From contig OW799233.1 in NCBI GenBank assembly GCA_941918925.1, positions 76,263,797 to 76,327,796 of the forward strand: a DNA stretch of 64,000 nucleotides, in the 5' to 3' direction. Below, piece after piece: positions 44,470 to 55,854 of this stretch. Position numbers and translations under genes: made by a program. Below the pieces are notes generated by a model that saw nothing but the letters and a program-made list of their open reading frames with translations, had not been told where the DNA came from and did not search any database. This DNA is from Phyto melanocephala. Taxonomy: Eukaryota; Arthropoda; Insecta; Diptera; Rhinophoridae. The number at the start of each line of letters is the position of its first letter. Positions within the stretch are counted from its first letter, which is position 1.

Positions 44470-45216
44470 ATGAAATTTGAGGAACTTAAAGTTGAACAAC
44501 TCAAGAAAGAATTGAGTAAGCTGGCATTGCCGACAACAAGTAATAAAGTAGAATTGCAGAAGAGGCTTCTAGATGAATTTAAGCGGCGTAATATTGACAT
44601 TGATGGTTACGAGTTTGAAGAAAAAGAAGAAATGGAAGTTTCCACTCGAGCAACCACAAACAACATGGATTTAAGTACAATGCTTGCAGCAATGATGGAA
44701 AAAATGGAACTTAACAGTCAAAAATTATTAGCTGAAGTTCAAGAAACTTCTAAAGCTAATAATGAAAAATTATTAGCTGAAGTTCAAGAAACTTCTAAAG
44801 CTAATAATGAAAAATTATTAGCCGAAGTTCAAGCAAATTCTAGAGCTAATAATGAAAAATTATTAGCTCAAGTTAAAGTAGAAGTTCAAGAAGTTAAACT
44901 AGAAGTTCAAGAAACTTCTAGAGCTAATAATGAAAAATTATTAGCTGAAGTTAAAGAAGAAGTGCAAGAAACAGCTAGAGCTACAAACGAGAAACTTCAA
45001 GAAATTTCTGAAGCTGTAAATAACCGAGTAGAGGGCATTGAAAAGCAAGTTAATAAAATTGATAAAAAAATATCTGACCTTGAAGAGTGCATAGTTACTC
45101 AAGCAAGTGACTTCAATAGCAAATTACAACTACAAGTCAAAGACGTCAACGAAATTGTAGAGCACCTAGAAAGCGGGCTAGATCGGTATCGCCACCTGGA
45201 AACAGCAAACGGGTGA
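44470..45216 (+). pseudogene. gag: Gypsy copy 1 gag, SAP domain plus coiled coil; capsid deleted
   Basis: ATG 44470 opens 248 residues. Residues about 5-40 form a SAP-type helix pair (LKVEQLKKELSKLALP ... VELQKRLLDEF), often DNA-binding. Residues 75-200 are tandem coiled-coil units of 13-14 residues (ANNEKLLAEVQETSK). The frame then enters RARSVSPPGNSK-equivalent sequence out of phase and stops at 45216. Comparison with copy 2 shows that the capsid and CX2CX4HX4C parts are deleted. The true gag stop is TAA 45249 in another frame, overlapping pol, so pol is normally reached by a -1 shift. Confidence 0.85.
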
Positions 45217-45235
45217 ACACGAAATCATCAAATGA

Positions 45236-48200
45236 GTCACCGTTAAACTAAAACGAGCTAGCACTACGGGGCAAGAGCTAGCTCCCATAACCGAGGGCCC
45301 CACGATCTCCATATCAGTTATTCAGCAGAAAAATAGCAACCTTACTGCTTGTGGGTATATCAATGGTCGAAGGCATACTTTTACCATAGACACAGGAGCA
45401 TCGCAGTCTATTATCAGGCCCGATTTAGTAAAGAAAATAATCGAACCGTTATGTGGCGTAAGTCTGCGAACAGCTACTGGGGAGCCTGCTACTGTCTATG
45501 GCAAAATAAACGTAAAAGTAACTATTGCCAACATAACTGTCAATCATGTATTCATCGTTGCCGACATTGTGGACGAAGTCATCATCGGTGCAGATTTTAT
45601 GATTAGTCATGGCATTAGTCTGCACATGGGGCAGACGGCAATGATTTGGAGGAATGTTGAAATACCCCTAGATGTTGGTTATGAAAATAAGGTGCATGTA
45701 AGGAAACTAGTTGCTATAGAATATGAGAAAATACCACCACAGTCAGAAAGTGTAGTATGGGCGCGTATAGAGGGAGATTGTGTGGACAACCGGATATGGG
45801 TGGTAGAACAAACAGATATAAAAAGTGACTTAATAACAGCAAAAGCCCTTGTCAAAACCACCAATCACGGAAGAGTCCCTGTAAGAGTGCTTAACCTTTC
45901 TGCCTGTGAAAAAGTCGTCAAGCCAAAATCCGAATTAGGTCAATGTGCTAAAGCTGAGGCAATAATTAATTGCGAAATGAAATCGGGTCCTGTCAGTATG
46001 TCGAACAATTAGCAGGAGATGCTAGCAGAATACGTAGAGAAGTGGGTTAAAGGGTTATCGCCGTCTGATAGGAATAAAGCAAAACAGCTGCTCAGAAAAC
46101 ATGCATCCATCTTCGCTCTGAAAGGTCAACATCAAGGTAGAACATCACTTGTGAAGCATCAGATAAATACCGGCGATGCAAGGCCTATAAAACAAGCTCC
46201 TAGAAGTATTCCTCTAGCGAAACGTAATAAAGTCAAAGAGCTTGTCAATGAAATGGAGCAGAATGGAGTAATAGAACCTTCTTCAAGTTCTTGGAGCTCA
46301 CCGGTAGTTTTGGTTAAAAAGAAAGATGGCAGCACAAGATTTTGCGTCGATTATAGAAAACTAAATGACGTCACTAAGAAGGACAGTTATCCACTACCAA
46401 GGATAGATGACACTCTGGACACGCTAGCTGGAACAAAATGGTTCTCTACATTAGACCTGCAAAGTGGTTATTGGCAAGTAGAAATATCTGATAGAGATAA
46501 GGAGAAAACAGCTTTTAGTGCAATTGACGGGCTATGGCAATTTAACGTGATGCCATTTGGACTATGCAACGCTCCAGCCACATTCGAGCGATTAATGGAA
46601 CGCGTATTAAGGGGACTTCATTGGAAGACATGCCTGGTGTATCTTGATGACATAATTGTCATGGGTAAAAGTTTTGACGATCACCTGAAAAATCTAGAAG
46701 AAGTTCTTAAACGAATATCAGTGGCTGGACTTAAATTAAGTGCAAAGAAATGTGCATTGTTCCAAAAAGAGGTTAAATACTTGGGGCATCGAGTTGCAGA
46801 GGATGGTATATCAACTGACGAAGATAAAGTCCAAGCTGTGAAGGACTGGCCTCGCCCGAAAAATCTTCATGAGTTACGTAGTTTTCTAGGCCTCTGTACC
46901 TACTACAGGAGATTTGTGCCGAATTTTGCCAGTGTCGATGCCAGTCTACATGAGCTCACCAAGAAGTCACGACCATTCTTGTGGGCTTAAGCACAAGAAC
47001 AAGCATTCAAGAAGCTCAAGGAGTTGTTATGCGTAGCACCAGTTTTGGCATATCCTATCGCTGGGGAGAAATTTGTATTGGATAGCGATGCGAGTGGATA
47101 CGGGATAGGTGGTGTTCTTTCGCAGGTTGTCAATGGAACAGAAAGAGTCATAGGCTACTACAGTCGGACACTCTCGAAGCCTGAAAGAAATTATTGTGTA
47201 ACACGACGAGAGCTTCTGGCAGTTGTGGAGTGTGTAAAGCATTACCACAAATATTTGTATGGACAACACTTCGAACTAAGAACTGATCACTCTGCATTCA
47301 GATGGTCGCTGCAATTCAAACAACCTGAAGGACAGCTAGCCCGTTGGATTAAACGTCTCCAGAGCTACGATTTCAGCATTGAGCACAGAAAGGGCACTAA
47401 ACATGGAAATGCAGATGCACTCTCCCGAAGACCGTGCAGATTGGAGTGCAAACATTGTGCAAAAGCTGAAGGAAAAGAATGTGTCGTCGACGTTCGACTA
47501 ACACATATAGAGACAAGTGACGACTGGTCAGCGGCGCAAAGAAATGATCCCATACTGGCAAAAATTATGTCAGCAAAAGAGGAAGACAGAAGGCCAACCC
47601 GTAACCAAATATCAGCGGAAAGTCCACTGATGAAATCATACTGGGCGCTATGGAATAGTCTGCAGGTTATTAACGGATGCCTTTATCGCAAATGGGAAAG
47701 TACTGATGGTAAATCGACAACAAATCTGATTGTGGTGCCATCATCTAAAGTCAAAGAGGTATTGAAGGAGTCTCATAATGGTTCAAGCGGTGGCCATCTT
47801 GGTGTAACAAAAACCATAGAGAAGATAAAGCAACGTTTCTATTGGGTTGGATGCCAACAGTCTGTAGCTGATTGGATAGCAAATTGCGCGCAATGTATCG
47901 CAGCCAAAGGCCCAGTAAGACGGAGTCGCGGAGCGCTGCAGCAGTACAACTCAGGTGCTCCATTTGAGCGAATAGCAATGGATATAGCAGGCCCTTTTCC
48001 TGTCAGTGAGGCTGGAAACCGTTACGTTTTAGTTGTAATCGACTATTTTAGCAAATGGCCAGAGGTATACGCAATACCAAACCAAGAAGCTAAAACTGTC
48101 GTAAATGCATTTGTAAACAACTGGGTGTGCCGCTATGGAGTTCCACTTGAGCTACATTCTGATCAGGGAAGAAATTTTGAATCTGCGATATTCCAGGAAA

Positions 48201-48703
48201 TGTGCGAACTATACGGTATCCGAAAAATGAGGACTAAGCCACTGCATCAACAATCTGACGGCATGGTCGAGAGATTTAACCGCACGTTGGAGGAACACTT
48301 GAAAAAAGTGGTCAGTGCACACCAAAGGGACTGGGATGAGCACATACCAAAATTTCTGTTGGCATACAGGTCAGCCGTTCATGACTCTACCTCCCGAACA
48401 CCTGCAAAAGTTATGTTTGGAACCGAGCTGAAACTGCCAGGTGATCTAGAATTCGGTATTAATCCCTCGGCAATAGATGAGCACGAAGAAGACACTTCAA
48501 GGGGACAAAAAGATCTCGACGAAATTCATGAATTCGTTCGTGGCCGAATAAAAATGACCAGCGACAAGATGAAGGCCAGATATGACAGAGCAGCAAATTC
48601 TGAAGGCTTTAATGAGGGTCAGCTAGTTCTACTAAATAACCCACAACGGAAAAAGGACTGTCTCCTAAACTGCAAACTCATTGGGATGTGCCGTATAAGG
48701 TGA
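45236..48703 (+). pseudogene. pol: Gypsy copy 1 pol: protease, RT, RNase H, integrase with two nonsense codons
   Basis: One frame from 45236 to 48703 (about 1155 codons) interrupted only by TAG at 46010 and TAA at 46988. Protease: DTGASQSIIRP at 45389. RT: FCVDYRKLNDVTKKDSYPLP, then YLDD at 46640. RNase H: DSDASGYGIGGVLS and YCVTRRELLAVV, TDHSAF. Integrase: HLGVTKTIEKIKQRFYW with C-x2-C, MDIAGPFP, LHSDQGRNFES and VERFNRTLEEHL (D, D, E present). At about 48655 a one-base shift moves the tail (LSPKLQTHWDVPYKVI ... HLERLAKYGKSEFVPN) to another frame, ending at TAA 48838. Confidence 0.9.
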
Positions 48704-48851
48704 TAAAAAGAATAAATGATGTCGTGTATAGAATACAGAAGTACAATAGCCCAAGATCAAAGATGAAAGTGGTTCATCTCGAGCGCCTCGCTAAGTACGG
48801 AAAAAGTGAATTTGTGCCTAATCGGGACGAACAGGCTTAAGCGGGCGGTAG

Positions 48852-49381
48852 TGTTACAGATTTATTTTTAAATAGCTTAATTTACATTATAATTTATTTT
48901 AGTTGTAGTAGTTAAAGTTACTGTAGTTGTATTTGTATTAGTTTATTTTGCTGGTTTTTCGAACATGATGTTTGTTGTTATGTGTAGCATACTTTTAGGC
49001 ACTTCTATTATTCGTACCTATTACCTAACGTCTTAATTTAAATTTAACGGTTTTCGAATGTACTAGAATGTACATACGAGAACTTTGTCGAATGTTACCG
49101 AACACCACTATGTTACTATAAATAGCCGAACAACACAGCTAACATCATCAGTATTACAATAGAGCTTGTAAAGTGCGTATCAAAGTGAGTTTGATAATAA
49201 AAGTGTATAACTATAAGTGTAATAAGTAAAGTGATATAAGAACAATATTTGAGTGTATTTAAATAAATAAAGTGCTCTTAATTTTATAACGAATTCAAAG
49301 TGTTTTTAATTGCAATAAAAGAACTCAAGAGGTTTATTTAAAGGAAATATTCCAACATTTATAAAAGGTATAAACGTAACA
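48852..49381 (+). repeat. 3' LTR of Gypsy copy 1 (530 bp)
   Basis: Same ends and length as the 5' LTR. The tract GCGGGCGGTAG just upstream takes the place of a polypurine tract although it is not pure purine. Followed by ATAT. Confidence 0.95.
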
Positions 49382-49385
49382 ATAT

Positions 49386-51435
49386 GAATACTGCTGTGCA
49401 ACAGACGACTAGGTAAGTCATTGATGTATTGTGAGAACAGTAATGGTCCGAGAATAGAACCCTGTGGTACTCCCTTCGACAAATGTAATGCAGAAGGTAT
49501 TGAGTTACCGATGGATACTGATTGGTAACGATCAGCTAGATAAATCCTTAGCAGTGTTGTGGCACTCGAACAGAAATTAAATTGATTATATATCTTAGCG
49601 CATAGAATTTCGTGGTTGACAGAATCGAATGCTTTAGAATGATCCAAAAGTACATGAAACGTAACACCACCATCATCAATATTGCACCTGATATCTTCAG
49701 ATACGCTGATGAGAGTTGTAATACAGCTGTGTCTTTCTCTAAATCCAGATTGGTTTCTAACTAAGAGCTGGTGATCATTTAAGTATTTATTAATTTGTTT
49801 ATGTAGTAACCGTTCAAACACTTTGCATAAATAAGGTAATATTGATATGGGATGATACTCATTTCCAGTTTTGGGTATAGGAATAACTTTTGAATACTTC
49901 CAACAACTTGGAAAATTACTGGTGGTGATTATGGTGTTGAAGATATGAGTAATGTAAGATATTAACTTAGGAATAAGAATTTTAATGAATTTTGGATGGA
50001 TTAAATCAAATCCGATGGCATTAGACGTTATGGATAGACAACACGAATATACTTCAGCTGGACAAACACATGAAAAACCAAATCGATGTAAAGATGCCAA
50101 TACTGTGGGTTGTTGTTGACTCTCTGATGATTCAGTTGAGTCATCTGCACTTACTTGGTTAATATAAGGATTGTTATTATAGGGCGTATTTAAGGCAATA
50201 TTAACAAACGAATTATTTAATTCATTAACATCAATGTTACAAGTAGCATTAATTTTGTTTCCAATACCAATTTCTCTGATTGTTTGCCATTTCTTTTTCG
50301 AGTCAACCGCTGATCTGAAGCGAGTTGAATAATAACTTATCTTTGCATCATTGATGCTTTTGTTAACATCACGACGAGCTTTGCGGTATTCGTCATGTAA
50401 CTCAGAAGTTCTAAATCTCTTCCAACGTCTATACAGCTCATCACGAATATTAATTTGCCTTTTAATTGAAGAATTGAACCAGCACCTATTTGTCTTAGCT
50501 CCACGGCACGTACGCACGGGTACTGAGATGTCAAAAAGATGGAACAAATGGCTATTAAAAAATTGGAGTTGTTCATCAGCAGATGGCAGACTGTAAATGA
50601 TATTCCAGTTTATGTTATTAAAATATTCTTCCAATAAACTATATTAAATATGACGGAAATCGCGAAAGGTTATTAGAGCTTCATCATTTATTAATCTAAA
50701 ATCATAGGAGATGTATATTAAATCGTGTTTTGAAAAAGATGGTGCACTGATTTGACTAAAAAGTAACATTTTTGACACATTACCTATTATGAATATGTCA
50801 AGTAGTGTACTACTGGTGCTTGTGAAGTGTGTAGGATATTCAGTATTTGCAATATGTAGTCCAATAGATATTAGTTCGCTAGACAGATTGGAATTTGTAT
50901 ATGACAAGATGTTGCAGTTGAAATCACTTGCAACAATAATATCATTGTATTGCGAAGCAAGTAGTTCCAAGTCACGCATAAAAGCATCATAAGGTACATT
51001 AGAACAATGACGGTAAACACAACCCAGCAATAATTTGTTGTCACCACCAAATATTTCAATAAATAAATACTCAATTCGCTCATTATCCTTTGATCTTAAT
51101 ATTGCCTTATGATGTATGCCATTCTTGATATATATTGCTACGCCACCAGCATAACCTTCATTTCGAAGTAATTTGTAACCGTTGGCCATAACAAAACTAT
51201 TAGGTAGATCTCTATCAAACCACGATTCAGATACACACACAATATCCATTTTAGATTCCTCAAACAAATATCGAAAATCATCCATTTTGTTAAGTAAACT
51301 TTGAGCATTAATATGACATATGTTGAGGCCATCACGTTGTTTAGTAAGAATTTGAATCATATTTCTAGTACTAACTGTAGAACCCAACCCAGAACTATTT
51401 GCGGAAAACATAAACAAATAATATAGACAAGGCAA
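49386..51435 (-). pseudogene. LINE ORF2 5' part: endonuclease and reverse transcriptase N-terminal half
   Basis: 51435-50644 is an apurinic-type endonuclease: LNICHINAQSLLNKMDD, CVSESWFD, GGVAIYIKNGI, YRHCSNVPYDAF, DFNCNIL and SKHDLIY are the standard motif series. A TAA near 50644 separates it from 50634-49386 in the same frame, which holds the RT: VIPIPKTGNEYHPISILPYL, GFRERHSCITTLI, DHSKAFDSVNHEIL and GVPQGSILGPLLF, up to the position just before the YADD box, where Gypsy copy 1 is inserted. One nonsense codon and the insertion inactivate it. Confidence 0.85.
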
Positions 51436-51699
51436 CTTTATTACAATAAAACAACTACAGAATTAATTTATTAAAGAAAAACATCGTAATAAATGAGGTT
51501 ATAAATATACTGTTAATGAAGTAAATTAGATATTTAGACATTAGTTTTCAGATAATATAAAGACAAAATTAAAGGCAAAATTAAGAAAATCAGTTAGAAT
51601 AAATTTTAAATCATAATTTAAATTAAAAATACAAAGAAAACAAAAATAATATTGAGCACAGTGGACGGATTTAAAAAAATATTGTAGCATGGTTGCATT

Positions 51700-52440
51700 A
51701 ATTCGAAATTCGTTCTTGTACGTTCTCATTATATAATGGAAAAAACTTGTTCAGTTCATTTAAGTCTTCTATATGTATAGGTTCATCACTCGGCTTAACT
51801 TTTATATAAACTAACCCTCGCAAGGTAAACGCACTACTTAAGCAATTCTTTTTACGCAGGTTTATTGCGGTATTTAAAATTTATTGATGTTAAATTTTCA
51901 TTTAGGTAAACTTTCGAATTAATCTGCGAAGTAAAACCAATATGTTGAAGGCATAGCTGACTCCGATTCGTTTTCCTAAAATTGGCTAATGACTTTAATA
52001 TGAAATTTTTGTCATACGGCGAACAAAGTTTTACTAGAATAACTGCATCCGGAGAATTAACTTCTTTATTATTTCTATTCTGTAGGCGAAAAATGGATTT
52101 GTAAGCAAGCGTAGAAATATTTAAGGCATAGCAAATGCTTTCAAAGACCTTATTAAGTTTTTCATTACTTACAAACGGTATACCATTGATACGCAGATCA
52201 CATGATACAGATAAGTTTTCTTGGCGATTAATTTGTGATTTTAAAGTTTTTATTTCGTTTTGAAGTGAATTTATCAAGGTACACTGTGTTTCTAAATAAG
52301 AGACTCGATTATTTACAGTGTGGATTTCACTCACTATATCACACATACGTTTGTCTAGTTCATTTAAGAGTTTCAACGTCATTTATTTTTTCATTTAAAT
52401 TTATAAGAATTCCCTCTTCACTCTCCCTAATTTGAGCTGT
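51700..52440 (-). pseudogene. LINE ORF1, frameshifted
   Basis: 52382-51852 has a coiled coil (LLNELDKRMCDIVSEI ... LETQCTLINSLQNEIKTLK) followed by an RNA-binding-like segment (LRINGIPFVSNEKLNKVF) and then, out of frame, LRKKNCLSSAFTLRGLVYIK. That order is usual for LINE ORF1 proteins with a baculovirus FP-like C-terminal domain. A frameshift near 52390 separates the N-terminal end (MFKRIDKQFEI) and another near 51855 separates the last 50 residues. Probably an RNA-binding chaperone when intact. Confidence 0.7.
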
Positions 52441-52520
52441 TTAAATTTCAAATTGTTTATCGATTCTTTTAAACATAGTCTCCAAGTGTGATGGGGAGAA
52501 GGATAAGCACTTTTTGCTTC

Positions 52521-52740
52521 ATTTTTAAAACTTAATTTTAAATGAATATTTATAATTTTTCTTAATATTCTTCATATACTTATACATATATACATATTTA
52601 TTCAAAAAATTAGCTGAACTATTTACCACAATTGTATGATATATTAGTGAGTTAACAAAAAAAACTCAGTATTAGACAACACTGTTTTTCGGATTGTCAC
52701 TTTACTTGCCGTAACTGTAAAAATTTTACTTGCTTTACCC
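52521..52740. repeat. Tandem host unit, copy A, right part
   Basis: AAAACTTAATTTTAAATGAA through AAAATTTTACTTGC matches copy B at 52986-53600 except that copy B contains a mini-me element. This copy is the empty site for that element. Confidence 0.8.
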
Positions 52741-52852
52741 TACGTTGCCACAAGCAAGTATTTACTTGCAAGTAGTGTATACGTATTACTAACGAAAATC
52801 AGGAGAAATTCCAAAAAAAAACACAAAAATTTTTTGAGTGGCTACACAGCAC

Positions 52853-53600
52853 AGTGCAAGTTCATTTTTAAAATGTCGTCAACAAATAAACTTCAAATAA
52901 ATTTGTTGTCAATAGCCACTATTGAACGTTACCTTTAGACATGTAACTTTTTAATATAATTTTATTAAATTTTGATATTTATATTAAAACTTACATTTTA
53001 AATGAATATTTATATTTATACCCTTCACCTGTGGTGCACAAGGGTATATATAGCTTTGTCATTCCGTTTGTAATTTCTACAATTTTCATTTCCGACCCCA
53101 TAAAGTATATATTTTCTGAAAGCTTATGAATAGAGGAGTCGATTAAGCCCTGACCGTCTGTCCGTCTGCCGTCTGTCCGTGTGTTGGTTGAAATCAACTT
53201 TTAGAAGCAACTATATGTTCCTCAGATCTATATATGGTATCAATCTCTTGGAAATATCCAGGAATGAATCGCTATTGAAAGCTGAGATTCGATGCCACAT
53301 TTATTCTAACGTGTACGTATGCACGTATTTTATATGGGATGAATGGTGATAAAAACAATTGTTATTGCATGACTACACGTTGTGAAGGGTATATAAGATT
53401 CGGCACGGCCGAATATAGCACTGTTACTTGTTTTTCTTAATATTCTTCATATACATATATACATATTTATTAAAAAAATTAGCTGAATTATTTACCACAA
53501 TTGTATGATATATTAGTGAGTTAACAAAAAACTCAGTGTTAGACAACACTGTTTTTCGGCTTGTCACTTTACTTGCCGTAACTGTAAAAATTTTACTTGC
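52853..53600. repeat. Tandem host unit, copy B (with mini-me insertion)
   Basis: 52853-53016 plus 53435-53600 repeats copy A (42706-42893 plus 52521-52740). The unit has no coding signal. Its ends carry TTACTTGC-type motifs that recur between the copies (52740-52852). Confidence 0.75.
53017..53434 (+). mobile_element. Mini-me/DINE-1-like repeat, copy 3, with empty-site paralogue
   Basis: TATACCCTTCACC ... GTTACTTG with core and GTCY block but without the A-rich centre. Compared with 52546-52560 the insertion lies between TTTATA and TTTTTCTTAA, with no target duplication longer than the ambiguous T run. Confidence 0.85.
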
Positions 53601-53602
53601 TT

Positions 53603-53786
53603 AAAAATTTCTTCGCAAGCTGAGTCGCAGGTTGTCAAAGTGTAGTTGTGTTAGTAAAAAAGTGTTAGTGTATTGGTTTTTTTTCACTTGCACTTGCATG
53701 TGGCAACGGTAGGTAAAAATTTCTTCGCAAGCTGAGTCGCAGGTTGCCAAAGTGTGGTTGTGTTAGTAAAAAAGTGTTAGTGTATT
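53603..53786. repeat. Tandem pair of 112-bp units (second unit interrupted)
   Basis: 53603-53714 and 53715-53786 plus 55282-55320 are direct copies (AAAAATTTCTTCGCAAGC, GTCGCAGGTTG, AAAAGTGTTAGTGTATT, CATGTGGCAACGGT). The second is split by the 53787-55273 element. Confidence 0.85.
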
Positions 53787-55273
53787 CAAGATGTATTTAA
53801 ACAGGTGGCATCGTTACGCCAGCTGACTATTTTTTGCTCTTCCGTTGTTTGTCCAATCTTATGTCAAAGTTTTATTTATGTTTACAAAAAGTTTTTGGTT
53901 ATTGATATTGCAATTAATAAAGTATATAACTATTTTAAATAAAAAACAAAAAAATTTACGGCAGACGTGTGTGTGTGTGTTTTAAAACGTTATTTTTTAT
54001 ACTGTTTTAAAAATTTATAATTTAAAAAAAGCCAACAAGGCCATAAAGAAAAAATGCGATATTGCATTTTATGCCTCTAGCCCGCAGTACCTGGTAATGG
54101 TACATTTTTCGGAATGGGCCTAGTTGTGCCAGAAGGAGTTTAATGCATACTTGGTGAAAATCATCCAATATTTCATAAGTTGATTTTGTTTGTTTACATG
54201 AATTGTTTAAGGGTTTTTGCATGATGCTGCATTCATTTTTAATTACATTAAACACAGACAAGGCATATTTATTCATCAGGTAATTGCAGTTCGGAGAGAA
54301 TTTTTTTCTTTATATTTTTTTATATAAAGTTTGACATTTTAAATAAATTAGAAAAGAGAGAAAATAGTTTTTTATATATGTATTTTGACAGCTGAAACTT
54401 AAAATAAGTGTTGAAAAAAATAATCAGCTGACGAATCAAGAGTACCTGATAAATAAATATGCCTTGAAACACAGAATTATTTTGCTTCTCACTATACTAT
54501 ATGTATGTATAGAAATATGTATTAATATTTAAATTAAAATTAAATGAATTGTGTTTCAAACATAAATGTAGCGTGTTTTATTTCAAAACCTTTTATTTAT
54601 ACATATCACTTATGACTATTTGCAAATATTAGGCACCTATTTTTCATTTAAAGATATTGCTGGAATAAAGGATGTTTTATTGTAGAATTTTTTCCTTTGC
54701 ATTGCTGGGACGTGATGTTACACGTTGGGATGCTACTGCAGCCATAGGTACTTAAAGTTGTATACAGCGACTTCGGCATGTGAAGCTTATATTGGTGTAG
54801 ATTATAGGTTGGGTTGATATGGGCGTAAAGAAATAAATGTTTTCCAAAAATAAACAAATTTTAATTACACTCACACTCGGATACGTTGCTGATTAGCTTG
54901 TTAAAATCATTGAATTAACCAATTCATCCCAGCAAACTATGAACTGAACTCTGTTGCTTTTGCTGACCAACTTGCCCCTTGGGTATACGAGAACGTAAGC
55001 GTGCACTAACCACATCCGACATTTTTATGCATAACGGGAGCTGCCGCACATCTATTTTTTGAATAAAATAGGAAAATTAATTCATTACTTAATATTATTT
55101 TACTAAAAATTTATTACTTACATTTCTTTTTAACTCGCATTTAGGTCGGCATTTTGATTTTTGTTTACAAATAACTTTTGACATACTCGAGCTCATTACA
55201 CAAACAAAAATTACTTTTTTGTTGTAATGTTGTATTTGTTGCAGTAGTACTGCCACCTGTTAATTTCATCATG
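53787..55273. mobile_element. P-superfamily nonautonomous element (1487 bp)
   Basis: Flanked by AGTGTATT on both sides (53779-53786, 55274-55281), an 8-bp duplication as made by P transposases. The right terminus read inward is CATGATGAAATTAACAGG, very close to the Drosophila P-element end CATGATGAAAT. The left terminus CAAGATGTATTTAAACAGG is a diverged match; both continue to GTGGCA. The interior has no recognisable transposase. It contains a GTGTGTGT run near 53966. Minus-strand frames 54276-54022 and 54857-54648 have no motif I recognise. Confidence 0.8.
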
Positions 55274-55320
55274 AGTGTATTGGTTTTTATCACTTGCATT
55301 TGCATGTGGCAACGGTGGGT

Positions 55321-55854
55321 TAAATACAAGTATTATGTTTCACACATACATAGAGCAATTATTATGAAATACTTAAAATAAAATTTGTCAAAATATACTC
55401 AAAATTTGCTTATAGCCTGGTACAATGTAATTTAAGTAAATGTAAATCATAATGATAATTGAGTTAAAAATATGAGATTTTCTCAATGAAAAGAAAAAGG
55501 CGAACTTCTCATAATAAGTATATAAGCTTAAGAAATTATTAAATAAAGAGGGTCTATGAAATATCTTTTTTTAAAATACAAAGTGTTTTTGTTAATGATA
55601 AGTTAAGGCTAACCACAGTATAATATATAATAAATATTTTCAGTAAAATAAACTTTATTTTTTTCAAAATATGGCAGTACCAGGGCAAATACAGGCTATT
55701 TTTAACAAATTAAAATACGTAGTGGTAACGATGCATATTTAATAATTTTTGAACTTAAAACAAAAATTTAATATATTTCGTATTTTACTCTTTAGTTTGT
55801 GTAAAACTATTAACTTTATATAACTTGAACTAAAAATTTGCAAAAAAAAAATTA
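55321..55854. other. AT-rich spacer, no gene
   Basis: Nothing recognised beyond AT-rich sequence. Confidence 0.4.

Larger units (their letters stand above)
43887..49381 (+). mobile_element. Gypsy LTR retrotransposon copy 1, young, inserted in the LINE
   Basis: 5495 bp with 530-bp LTRs of about 99% identity by eye, ATAT target duplications, a tRNA-Leu primer site, gag with SAP and coiled-coil parts, and a long pol with protease, RT, RNase H and integrase. The gag capsid and zinc knuckle are deleted and pol has two nonsense codons plus a 3' frameshift. Confidence 0.95.
42894..52520 (-). mobile_element. LINE (non-LTR retrotransposon), CR1/Jockey-like group, split by Gypsy copy 1
   Basis: Minus-strand element of about 4.1 kb once the inserted Gypsy (43887-49381 plus one ATAT) is discounted. 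Order: leader (52520-52440), ORF1, endonuclease, reverse transcriptase, C-terminal region, 3' tail of TAAA repeats at 42894-42915. It lies inside a duplicated host unit whose halves flank it. Clade assignment (CR1, Daphne or Kiri-like) is tentative. Confidence 0.8.

Noticed and set aside
45349..45606. 85-residue frame overlapping the protease region
   Set aside because: Shadow of the pol frame, which carries the DTGA protease motif in another phase.
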